Of a DNA stretch of 64,000 nucleotides, positions 54,379 to 64,000 are shown in pieces; within the stretch, counting starts at the first letter, position 1, and every line of letters starts with the position of its first letter. This DNA comes from Sternotherus odoratus (Eukaryota; Chordata; Testudines; Kinosternidae): the NCBI GenBank assembly GCA_032164245.1, contig JAVMKO010000002.1, positions 92,641,340 to 92,705,339 on the forward strand. The letters run 5' to 3'. A program made the translations under genes and the position numbers. The notes under the pieces are model-generated. The model was not told the origin of the DNA and ran no database searches. It saw nothing but the letters and a program-made list of their open reading frames with translations.

Positions 54379-55483
54379 CCAAATGTGATAGTTAGGGATG
54401 AGTCCATCCACTACAGATGGACTTTCCTAATTGCTTAGCTAACTCCCCCACCCTCTTCACCCCCAATTATTACTACTACAAGCATGTTTCTGCTTGTCTA
54501 GCTTCTGGCTGAAGCTAGAAGTGGAAGAGCTGAGGTGCTAGAAAAGTATTTTGTTTTGCAACCTCCAGCAGTTCAGACAGGTAAGATACATTTCTGACTT
54601 TTTGGGTGTTTATTCGTATAGATCCTGAATTCTGAACATTAGTCCAAATTGTGGCAAAGTAGTGCACAAGGACTCTATGAAAGCAGCATTAATGGTTGCC
54701 CTATATAGTCTGTATGACCACTACCCATTGATTCACCAGATCCAGTATTTAAATAGTATGGATTACAAAGACACTGCCAAGACAATAGTAGGCTTATTCT
54801 GATTCATGGGTATATGGCTGTGTATTTCTACTATCCTTCAATTAATGTCTGGGCTTTGACGTTATAAGGTGCTATGTAATTGCTAAGTGGTAAAATGCTG
54901 CAGTCCTCAATCAAAATTCTGAGTTCAGTGAGAGTTGTGATTATCAAGGTTGCAGATTTGGTCTAGTAGCATCATTTCTACTTCCTTTATGCTTGTGGAC
55001 AGGCAAGGGTATTGTGATATATACGCACAAGAGCATAGCAGACAAGCAGAGCAGAGAGATGACTCACTGCAGTTTGCTCTGCCACAGCACAATTGCCAAT
55101 GTCACGGTCCTTTCTTTGTCTTTTGTCCACTGAGGTTGGTGTTTAGGTGTCCATGACAATCGCATAGTTCAGTGAAGCTCAAACAAATTCAACTCTCTCT
55201 AAAGCGATCAAAATCTTCCCTTTTATTTCTATTCAGTTGGCTGTCCCTGCACACAGCAACTGCTCCGAGACCTCCGCAGACGAGTTGGGTGTTCTAGCTT
55301 CAACAAATGGAGTTATATAGTAAAATAGATCTATAGCACCAGAAGAGACTTGCATGATATGTAATAGGCCAAGCACATTTCCTTCCATAGTGCTACTTCT
55401 ATGCCACACTTGCTTAGTTATTCCTGTCCTCTTGATCCACCCCCAGCATCCATTGCAGTAAAGGGAAATTCATTTGTCCCTCC
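54379..55483. other. Noncoding stretch without recognised features
   Basis: No supported feature. Confidence 0.5.
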
Positions 55484-55913
55484 TGTGACAAAAGTGCTAG
55501 GGGCCTAGAGCTAACCCAGCCCTCTGGTCACTAAGGTTCTAGTTATTCTCCCACCCCCTGGCGTGGACTTCATTGGGAGATGGATGCGCAATGACTTAGG
55601 CTGGGGGCTGATGAGCTAAAGAGAGAGATCAACCCATCAGCTGGGAACAGTTAAAGATAGGACAGAAATAAAGGAGAAATTTGTAGGGGCCAAGGGATCA
55701 ATGCAGGATCTCAGGATGAGGAAGTCATTTCCCGCTCCCTCCTGTGAGAGTGGGCTAAGGGAGAAATTCCTGTCCAGTTTTGTCCTGTGGCACAAGGCTG
55801 TTCTGATGAACTGGTGGAGGGGACCTAGTGAACAGCACAGTAGTGCTTATAAATTTGAAAGCATCCAGCCTGTTTGTGAGAGTCCCAAGGGTGGAGAAGG
55901 TAACCCTGTCACA
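55484..55913 (+). mobile_element. Candidate short LTR (430 bp)
   Basis: It begins TGTGACAAAAG and ends CCCTGTCACA, a TG...CA unit with short inverted ends, and has an AATAAA near 55668. The flanks are not a clear duplication. It could also be a TIR element. Low certainty. Confidence 0.35.
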
Positions 55914-55984
55914 CATCTTTTTAAAGTTACAGATATGTTAATCATCCTGTGGCACAAATTCAGTATCCTGGGTGGTTAATTACA

Positions 55985-56462
55985 TTGTGTTGCTCATAGG
56001 CCAGTCGCGTTTTACGTGAATTTAACTTTACGCAGCTGGTCAACCTCCTCCCCCCCCAAAACAAAAAACAACCCACGAGCTGTCGGGACCGGCAGCCGGG
56101 CAGCCTGCGGCAGGGGGCTGGGATCAGAAGCTCCGCAGCCCGCCTACTGCTGCAGGGGCTGGGGCCGGCACCCCACCGCCGCCTCTGCTGGGGCTGCAGC
56201 CAGCAGCCCGCCAGCGGTGGGGACCGGGGCCGCAGCCGGCAGCCTGCTAATGGCGGGGACTGGGGCCGCAGCCGGGAGCCCGCCCGCGGCGGGGACCGGG
56301 GCCCCAGCTGGCAGCCCACCCGCCACTGGGGCTGGGGCCACAGCCGGCAGCCAGCCTGTGGCGGGATCGCGTATAGTCACACAGTGACTGTTTGACTATA
56401 TGTGATTTTGGCTATATGCGGGGTCCCCGGAACGGAACCCTGGCGTAAGACGTGACACACCT
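55985..56462. mobile_element. MITE-like element with GC-rich tandem repeat
   Basis: The outer parts carry related words ('gcgttttacgtgaatttaac' on the left; 'ggcgtaagacgtgac' on the right, inverted), suggesting Tigger- or mariner-like ends around a GC-rich centre. The ends are too diverged to fix the superfamily. Confidence 0.4.
56175..56365. repeat. Minisatellite, 36-bp unit, about five copies
   Basis: The unit contains 'ggccgcagccggcagcctgc' followed by a 'ggcggggactgg' part. Because 36 is a multiple of three it stays open in several frames (123 and 119 codons, Ala/Gly/Pro-rich); these are not genes. Confidence 0.85.
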
Positions 56463-56754
56463 GTAGTTGTGTGTCTCAGGAGTAGCCTTCATTCTGATGG
56501 AGCATGTGATACTCGCTGTGGATAAAAGGGGAACATTTAAAAATACTTTTATGGTATGTTTATTAATATTAACCACATTACTAGCAATTAATGGCAGTTC
56601 TGCTTGCAGAGTGGTTATAGAATCAAAGACTAATAAGCCACTATTAATGACATTTCTCCTTTATAGGAAGTTACTTTCTTCATCTTAAATCTTTTGCTGA
56701 TTTAATTTCACTCCTACAGAATATGCCTAGAAGGATTCTATCTGACACACTTTT
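56463..56754. other. Noncoding stretch without recognised features
   Basis: Nothing recognised. Confidence 0.45.
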
Positions 56755-57030
56755 CTTGTGAGACAAGGTGGGAGAGATAGTATCTTTTATTGGACCAACT
56801 TCTCTTGGTGAGAGAAACAAGCTTTTAAGCTACAGGGCACTATTCTCTGGACTGGGGAGGGTACATGGTGTCAAACCTAAATACAAGATCAAACAGATAG
56901 TTTAGCATAAGTAGTTAGTACATATTTTAAGGCACCAGTCCAGGTAGAGTGGCCTATTAACAGTCCTGTAGTCATAGGACAAAAAGGGGGGGGTTAGTGG
57001 GTTACAGGGTGTTGTAATAAGTCATAATTT
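56755..57030 (+). mobile_element. Penelope-like retroelement fragment (probable)
   Basis: 'agacaaggtgggagagatag', 'tcttttattggaccaacttc' and 'cataggacaaaaagg' occur in an order I associate with a widespread reptile repeat of Penelope-like type. No reverse transcriptase is present. A hammerhead-like core expected on the minus strand near 56820-56860 is too decayed to recognise. Confidence 0.45.
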
Positions 57031-58392
57031 TTTTTATTAATATCATGATTTTTAGTGTTTAGCAAAGTGATGAATTTTAGCTTTGATGTTTATCTTTTCT
57101 TATGGTTATGTTTTCCTACTCATCTGTTTAGTATGATTGTCAGCAGCAATTTTCAAACAGCTCTTATACATTAGTGTCCTTCTCCTTCTCTCTTATTAGT
57201 GTGAAGCAATCTTTCTCCTCCATTTTCAAATACTGTATTGTTATATATTGCAGGGTGTTAGATGTAACAGTGCCTGTTTCCTATTCTCTTTCAAGCACAG
57301 CATAATCATTCTCTCCTTTACATAACAAAAGGTGTGACACAGGAGTGCTGTAGAAGACTGAATTTGATTTGCTGGTCTTAGTCACCTGAAATGGATGAGG
57401 GTTATATCAGGCTTTTAAAAGGTTATTAATCATGTCACGTGATTCAGACTCCAGTGGTCAGTGTTACATTTTACAACCATTCATCAGCTTATGTAATAAA
57501 TGCTAAACTTTTCTGCTTCATTGAATACTTAAACAGGTACGTTCTCCAGTAGCTTATTATGCAAGAAGAACCAAAGTCAATTTAAATTAGACTTCCATCC
57601 AATAACAAAGTTCAAAGGGTGGGTAATATGTTATGCTACTCATACAGAACAGTGCAACATTGCATATGGTATTTCAAGGAGAAAGAGCCAGCATCAAGTA
57701 GAATATTCTTCTGGTACATTCCATGTACTTTTGAAAATACTTGTAACTATATCACCTCTGACCACGCCTTACAAGCTAAGCAGAGTCAAGTCTGCTCAGT
57801 ACTTGGATGAAAGAGCATCAAAGAAAAGACTTGGAAGTCTAATAGCCAAATTCTGATCTCCGTTTCTTTGGTGTAACTCCAAAGTATCTCCATTAACTTT
57901 AGTAGAGTTACTGTGGATTTATATTTAGGCAACAAGAGTAGAATCAAGCATGCCAAGGGGCTGGAAGAGAGAGGTTGTAGCCAGACAAGCATCTAACAGG
58001 ATAGAGGTACAACTTAAAATAGCTCCCACACTTCTCTTTAACTTATGCTTTCTTGAATCATCTTCCAGCCCTTGAGCATGTCTAAGTCAATGTATATTAG
58101 TCTTGCAGATTTTTACACTCGTTAATGTGTAAATTACACCTTCTTATACCTCATTTCTCAGTCATCATTGTCTTCACAAGTCGATATTTAGGTCATTAAA
58201 CCATCTAGCTGCTCATCGATGAACGTAAGGTCTTGCAGCCAATCCACCAATCTTTCTAGATATGCACTCCTCCGCCGCATTTGACCACCTGTGTCACTGT
58301 TTTGCAGTCACACTGGGAAATTTGGCTAAGCCAAATTTCTGCATTGTGGCAGCAATTCTGGCTGTTCCACTCAGCTGTCTGTTACACCTAGT
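57031..58392. other. Noncoding; MITE-like fragment at about 57845-57905
   Basis: 57845-57905 ('ttggtgtaactccaaagtat', 'ttaactttagtagagttact') is a short imperfect palindrome, related in style to the repeat at 28709. The rest shows nothing recognised. Confidence 0.4.
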
Positions 58393-59170
58393 TCAGGATC
58401 TGCCTACCAGGTTGGTGTTTTTGTTTGTTTTTGTTTTTACTTTTCGAGAAATGGTCTCACTTTTCTTGGACATCGTCTGACTCAAACACAATTTTTCCTT
58501 GAAGATTTCACCATCATAAAATCTAACAAACAGCGATAACTGAGCAGTGTCACATAAATTGCTTGTTTTGGCCACTGCAAGAGATGTGTATTTAGTATTT
58601 TTAAAATTGGAAAGCAGTGCTGACCTACAATCTTCGCACTGCCGTGGAATCATCAGACGGGGAACTTCCTTCACACGATTCACAATGTCATCTTTGGTTT
58701 GATCTCTGGCAAAAAGCTCCTCCATCTTTCCCAGTGTGCACTCCTTCGCAAGCTCAGCATCCAGGAAAGGCTTTTTTTTTTTTTTTTTGGTTAAAGCTAG
58801 TGCCAACATTATCCAAAGAGAAGCAGCTGTTGCTTTTTTCCTGTATAGTCGCCGATATTGTGAGAGTGACATTTGAAGTATGGTACAAAGACTTCCGATT
58901 TTCAATTTTGTCACGTCTTGCAACACTGCCAGAAGGATAGGCTGCCTTGAAATTATTGTGCTTTGATTCAAAGTGGTGCCTCACGCTGGTGACCTTGCAG
59001 ATGGATACAGTGGTTTGCCATATTAAACAGAAAGATTTTGCATTTAAATGAGGTGGCATCATAAAAAGAAAATCCACTGTCCAGTTTGGGTTAAAAACTC
59101 TGGTTTTGCTGTCAACTTTGTGATGTTTACTCCCACTCGCTTTCATTTTTGGCTCCGTTTCCATCACCAA
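58393..59170 (-). pseudogene. hAT-transposase-derived gene with BED-type finger (ZBED/GTF2IRD2-like), frameshifted
   Basis: On the minus strand a 138-codon frame (59170 to 58754) has 'FNPNWTVDFLF' and then a zinc-finger-like region with 'HHFESKH', typical of the BED finger in hAT transposases and their domesticated relatives. The second Cys of the first finger pair appears replaced (CLIW). Homology then continues in another frame (58971 to 58393) with 'AKECTLGKMEELF' and 'CDTAQLSLFVRFYDGEIF', the early part of the hAT catalytic region. The frame change falls at a pure A-run of 17 on this strand (58772-58788), so a slippage or indel there broke it. The rest of the transposase, including the later catalytic residues and dimerisation region, is absent. 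It is a dead fragment; no terminal repeats are visible. Confidence 0.65.
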
Positions 59171-59229
59171 TGGAAAAATGGGTGGCTCAATCCTAGCCGA
59201 TGCTATTGCAAGAACTTAAGGTCCAGTAA

Positions 59230-59560
59230 GTAGGGCTTAATTTGTGCTGGGGGCTTGCGGGGCTGAGCCCTGGCGCCTCTAGGCTTGTTGGTCCCAGCAC
59301 CTCTGGGCTCTTGGACAGCAGTTGCTACTCTGTGGCCACCCAGAGTCACCACCAGCAGTGGTGCAGAAGTAAGGATGGCATGGTATGGTATTGCCACCAT
59401 TACTTCTGTGTTGCTGCAGGCAGTGGCACTGCCTTCACAGCTTGTTGCCTGGCCAAAAACCGCTACTTTCTTGCTGCCCGGCCAATGCTTAATTTGTGCT
59501 GGGGCACCTTTTTTCATTCCTATTTAAGCAGTGCCAGTACGTTCTGTACTGAGGAATAAT
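59230..59560. repeat. Repeat with direct duplication, possibly hAT MITE
   Basis: 'gcttaatttgtgctgggg' occurs at 59236 and again at 59488 in direct orientation. The interior ('agtggtgcagaagtaaggat') is of a hAT-MITE style. The direct, not inverted, arrangement suggests two partial copies in tandem. Boundaries unknown. Confidence 0.4.
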
Positions 59561-61767
59561 AGGCAAATGATAGGCAGCGCATCACTGTTTGTAAATTTAA
59601 TGACAAACATTTTTTTTAAGGTGAGCTGGGTGGGCCACACATGAAGCCTTGGTGGGACAAATTTTGGGTCGCCTATTGAGTTATCACTGTACTAGGGGCT
59701 TCACTGTGCCTATTAAGCTAACCCCTGTGTTGGGAGTGCTACAGAGCTACATTGTCCCAAGGGGAGCTCAGGGAGTGACTGTACCTTTTTTAATGGCCTG
59801 CCTGGAAACTCCTCTCTACCTGCCCTAACCACTCCCCAAATGTAGGTCTGAAGCCCTACCTCCTACTTATAGTGCAGAAATACATCTTTATCTTGTTTAT
59901 GTGCAGGTACTGCTGGTTGCTGAGTACCCTGTACACCCCAGTGGGTAATTTACTTTTGTTCATCTTCCTTTACAGGGAAGAAGGGGGGGCTGGTGTGTAT
60001 GTGCACAACTGCAGATCATGCTTGTGCTTCCTTCATTAAGATCAGTTGCTCACATCATGTGATGGAGGGGATTGGGATAAACCCAGCGCACATGCTCTTC
60101 CATTGTCCAGTCAGTGCAGGTCCTGTCTGTTGCATTGGCATCCGAAAGCCTCACATCACGTATCATCCGTGCATCGCCTGCTGATAAATTTGGGCAACTT
60201 TTCACTTGGTTTGATACAGGATTTACCTTTAATCTCTGTCTTCATAACACGTAGTGGAGGTCTTCCACAGATCAGAGACATAGGATAGTGCAGGCTATGT
60301 CAGAACAACACAAGACTGTACCTTTTGGATTCAAATAGAAGGTAGATTTAACTTTTGTGAGGATTTCCAACTCATAGTGAGAGGCTAAAGGGGCTGAGGT
60401 AGCATTGCTATCGGGGCTGTACAGATTTACCCAGTTTTCAGTGCTCATATTATTTGAACTATATTATAAGATTTTATTTATACTTAAATCACTGTTATCT
60501 CAGCAAATGATTTGTAGGGAATAATATATTTGATAAATTTAGCCCCTGTTTTAGATCTTGGGTTGTCTCTGAGCAGTTTATGGTTTCATGAATTTATTCA
60601 TGATTTGAAATTATATGTTGGTCTGGAGATTGTTCTCAAGCAGTGTGTTATGACTATTTAGGAGCCAGAGTCTGAGCTCTGCTGGTTAATTTTGATTGGA
60701 TAAATGTAGTTCTTAGGATAAAGTGGATAAATGTAGTTCCACAAACATTCCCTAATATTCACATATCTTTCACCATTTCGGCAAAGAAAACATGTTCATT
60801 AAAAGATATTTGCAGAAAGCATATACAAAAGCAGTGTAGACACTGGTGAAATGCATTCAATTTTTTCATAAATATCCTTGACATATTTTTGAGGTATTCC
60901 CCCAGCTCACTTTACCATATTTGTACTTATATATTGGCATATTTTTTTAAAAAATAGAGAATATACAAAAATAAAGTTTATAAAGCAATTTGAGATCCTC
61001 TGGAATGAGAAGCGAGGTAAGCAGCAACTGGAAGTTACTATTATACTATGCAAAAATCATACTCTTGTGAATAGGAATTTTTTCAAGTATCTACTTATAC
61101 CTAAGACATTTCAGTGTAGTAAAAGGAGCATAGTTTGTTAATAAACAAAGATATTTTTCTCACACTTGTAAGATTTACTGATACATTAATCTTGTGTGCA
61201 TGATATCAAGATATTGGCTCCAGTGTGTGTTCTTACAACCTTTGTCGTTTGTGAGGATATAATGAGATACATTTTGTGAAAGAAACTCAAAATGTTACTG
61301 TCTGTTCCAATGAACTGAATAGATTTGGTTCAGGATATCTTTCTAGAACTTGTGCCACAGCCTTGTCTCTGAAGGCTCTTATAGTTCAGGAGTGAAACCA
61401 TCTTTCTTTTGTTCAGCAATCAGCACAGAATCACATGTCTGCAGACTTTCACATGTTCCCAATGTCCAGCGATGCTATCACCATCCAGTGCCGAATAAAA
61501 CACCAAGATCCCTGACTAACATCATCCTTTGGATTCCCTGGCCCAGTGAAGAGCTGCCCCTCATTGCAATTCGCAGTCAAGCTAAGGCTTTCCAGCCAGC
61601 CTTGGCTCAGTACAGTTCATCTCCAAGCACTATACTTGCTAAGTCCTGACTCCCCTGTTCCTTTTGTCCTTTCTTTCCTGTAAATGTCTGTGCAATTTAT
61701 ATCGTAGTAATCACATTCATTTTTCTGTTTCTGGTTCCCAGTTATATTTAAATACTTTGCACCAAGC
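59561..61767. other. Noncoding; SINE tail fragment at about 60980-61055
   Basis: 'aagcaatttgagatcctctg' at 60984 followed by 'gttactattata' matches the tail of the MIR-like SINE. At 60699-60739 the words 'ggataaatgtagtt' are repeated in tandem. No gene or RNA found. Confidence 0.45.
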
Positions 61768-61978
61768 AGTACCTTTTGTCTGAAGATCTCAAAGTACTTT
61801 AGACACACTGATTCACCTCCGAGATGAATAGCTATTGCATCCATTTTACAAATGGATTAACTGCAGAACAGTTACCTGACTGTCCCAAGGTCATGTAGCA
61901 AGTCTATGCAAAGCCAGGAATCGAACCCAACTGCCCTGAATCCCCACCTCTGTTCTAACTTCTTGTCTCCCTGTTAAT
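61768..61978 (-). repeat. MIR-like SINE, minus orientation
   Basis: 'gaagatctcaaagtacttta', 'tcccaaggtcatgtagcaag' and 'aggaatcgaacccaactgcc' are the reversed tail, core and tRNA-like head. It includes a recognisable B-box-like part on the minus strand ('GGTTCGATTCC'). Confidence 0.85.
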
Positions 61979-63204
61979 AAAATGTTCTACAAATGTAGCT
62001 ATATAATAAGATTCCAGGACTGTCACTGTCTGTGTAACACTCAGAAGCCTAGAATGTCCGTTGAGTCAGTCTGAAGTGATGGAAACAGCTGCAGGCGTGA
62101 TTGGTTGAGAGCTCTTTCTGTTTAGAATATCACCTGGTTCAGTCATCACTGGGATTCATAGTCTGTTACTTCCCAGTTTTTAAATTCTCCAGCCATTTTC
62201 AGTCTTTTACACTTTACACCTATCGGGCAGCACAGGTTTTCACCGAGTAATGAATACAATCCATACAAGTATAAATTAATAAACGGTCATTAATTTGTTT
62301 AGGGTTTTTCGGCCTATATCACTAGCAAAAATAACAGTGCTGGGCTTTGAGGTTCAAATTCAGGCGAAGCCATGTCCCATCGTATGATTTTTGGTTAAGC
62401 AGTTTGACCTTCCTGTACTTCACACAATATGGTTGTAAATGTAAATAATGGCAAGACGTCGCTGCAAAATAGGTACTGTATTGGAGCTGGATTACTTGAA
62501 ATTACTGTGAGTAAAAGCAGCAGTAGGTCGCGATTGAGGTCCTTCAACTGGATGGAACGGCTCTAGATCTTGATTGCATTCCTCTGGGGTTATGGGAAAC
62601 ATGAGTAAAGCTAGTTGTGAATTTTCTTTATCAAAGGAAATATCATTTCAGCCTCAGGGTTCAGAGGGGCTTTTGACACTGTACTATTTATAAAAGAGTA
62701 ATTGTTGTTGAATGTCATAAGGAGAGGCCTTGTGTTGAGGGGGAAGGGACAAAAGGGTGAGAAACCAAATGAGCCGTGACTGTCCTGCTCCCTGGAAGCC
62801 AACCTAAATGTCTGTCTCAAGTTACTTTTTCATGTGCCTCACCTCTGAGTTGAGAATTAAAGAAATGGAACAAGCCCCAGCCTGTGCCCGACCATTGCTG
62901 TCCCCTGAACCTAAATCTGAATGAAAGTTCACCTGGGCTTATACCTCTGCTGAGTGTGGAGAGGTGGAAGTTTCCATTGGACTGTCAGCCAAAACCTATG
63001 TTCCAATAAGGACAAATTTGCAAAAGGGCAAAGACCAAAAAGTGGTGGTAGCAGCAGTTGTTTGTTTGTTAGGAGTGCCCAAAAGTGTGCTAGGCCTTGC
63101 ACCAAAACAAAAACAGTCCTTTTCCTAACACTGAGTTTAGAGACTGAGGCCCTGAACTAATCTCACTTGTGAACCCTCGCACAGATGCAGAGCTTCCTTG
63201 TAAT
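61979..63204. other. Noncoding stretch without recognised features
   Basis: No supported feature. Confidence 0.5.
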
Positions 63205-63350
63205 CAACAGTGAGAGGGGTAGCCATGTTAGCTGGATCTGCAAAAGCGATAAAAAGTCCTGTGGCACCTATAGACTAACAGACATATCGGCGCATAAGCT
63301 TTCGTGGGCTAATCCCCACTTCGTCGGATGCACGCAGTGCATGCAACGGT
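63205..63350 (-). mobile_element. Penelope-like fragment with hammerhead-like motif
   Basis: The plus strand reads 'gaggggtagccatgttagct' then 'aagtcctgtggcacctatag', a repeat very abundant in turtles that I attribute to Penelope-like elements. On the minus strand, 63327 to 63300 contains CCGACGA, a 5-bp stem (GTGGG with CCCAC), and GAAA. These are the layout of a hammerhead ribozyme core (consensus CUGANGA ... GAAA) with one core change (C for U at the second position). Such ribozymes are known in the terminal repeats of Penelope-like elements. The core change argues that this copy is inactive. Confidence 0.55.
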
Positions 63351-64000
63351 GGGTTGCTGTTAGGTCTGCCATGGAAACCTTTGGCAAATAACAAAATCAA
63401 AGTGAATAAAATAATCCAAAAACTCTCAGAGAGAAGGTGGCAAAACAATTACAGGGATCTGGTGAATTTCCTCCACAAGCTCTATAGAAAAGGGGCAAAA
63501 AAGCTAAAATGATGATGTGAAACACAACAAAAAATAGTGTGTGTGAGAGAGAACAGAAAAGGAGGTTAAAAAGGTACATCTTTCTCTGGCAGGAGAGAGC
63601 TGTCCCCGGGAAAAGCCCCAGCAGTGAATTCTAAACTCTGAGCACATGCATGAAGAAGCCAGAGATTACACTGAAAGCAGAGTGTACTGATGCCAAAGCA
63701 CAGATACAGTAATTGGGTAAAGCCATCACCTCATCTACAGAGAATGACAGGAGATCAGCATGTCCCCAGACTGCTATTCTTCTTCCTGAAACTTTGGGTG
63801 CCCGTGGAAATCAACGTAGCTCTACAACTACAGTGGAGCTAGATTGGTTTACACCAGCTGAAGATCTGACTCCTGGATCCCAAGACCCCCTGTCTTCAGG
63901 GACATTTGCTTTGGTGCATTTGTAACTCAAAACCATCTGACAACTGGTCTTAAAGCCCACAAGAGAACGTCTAAATCCTTTCTTTCAGTTTGCTGCTTAC
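63351..64000. other. Noncoding stretch to the window end
   Basis: AT-rich. Nothing recognised. Confidence 0.5.

Noticed and set aside
56016..56387. Ala/Gly-rich frames on both strands (123 and 119 codons)
   Set aside because: They come from a 36-bp tandem repeat whose unit length is a multiple of three.
1..64000. CRISPR array, operons, bacterial-style genes, tRNA genes
   Set aside because: No spaced direct repeats, and no cloverleaf except tRNA-like SINE heads. The content is vertebrate.

Overview
The window looks like gene-poor intergenic or intronic DNA from a reptile, most likely a turtle. I see no host protein-coding gene I can support. The case for a turtle rests on the repeats: many old MIR-like tRNA SINEs, a two-gene Harbinger transposon with a Myb/SANT partner gene, a dense set of short hAT elements with 8-bp target duplications, Penelope-like fragments, and LTR types I associate with turtle genomes. 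A crocodilian is the main alternative. Species cannot be fixed without a database search.

Layout. 1-295 is a probable LTR-retrotransposon fragment and 3211-4399 a solo-LTR-like block. 6509-8924 is a Harbinger transposon with 3-bp CAT duplications, a broken transposase and a still-open Myb/SANT-like gene on the other strand. 10.3-13.3 kb is a pile of nested repeats with four hAT elements. 13581-13605 matches 28S rRNA exactly up to the R2 insertion point, and a short R2-like element seems to follow. 15.7-16.6 kb and 18.3-19.9 kb are two larger GC-rich hAT elements with perfect 8-bp duplications. 21.7-24.3 kb, 29.0-30.0 kb and 34.9-35.2 kb hold further hAT elements and palindromic MITEs, some nested. 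32.0-32.9 kb and 46.6-47.3 kb carry two more copies of the hAT family first seen at 10.7 kb; the last sits inside a solo LTR (46304-47705).

The centrepiece is a young gammaretrovirus-like endogenous provirus at 38087-45617, flanked by GATG duplications. Its 551-bp LTRs differ at only two bases. It has a tRNA-Pro-type primer site, an open gag, an in-frame UAG and an open pol with every catalytic motif visible, but no recognisable env. Directly after the UAG lie complementary segments that can form an H-type pseudoknot, the arrangement expected for stop-codon readthrough. It could have spread as an env-less element inside cells.

The rest (48-64 kb) is AT-rich noncoding DNA with SINEs, a Tigger-like element carrying a TCTA microsatellite, a GC-rich tandem repeat, a decayed hAT-transposase pseudogene with BED-finger homology at 58.4-59.2 kb, and two Penelope-like fragments, one with hammerhead-ribozyme-like sequence. 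Most GC-rich peaks in the window lie inside transposons and should not be taken for CpG-island promoters.
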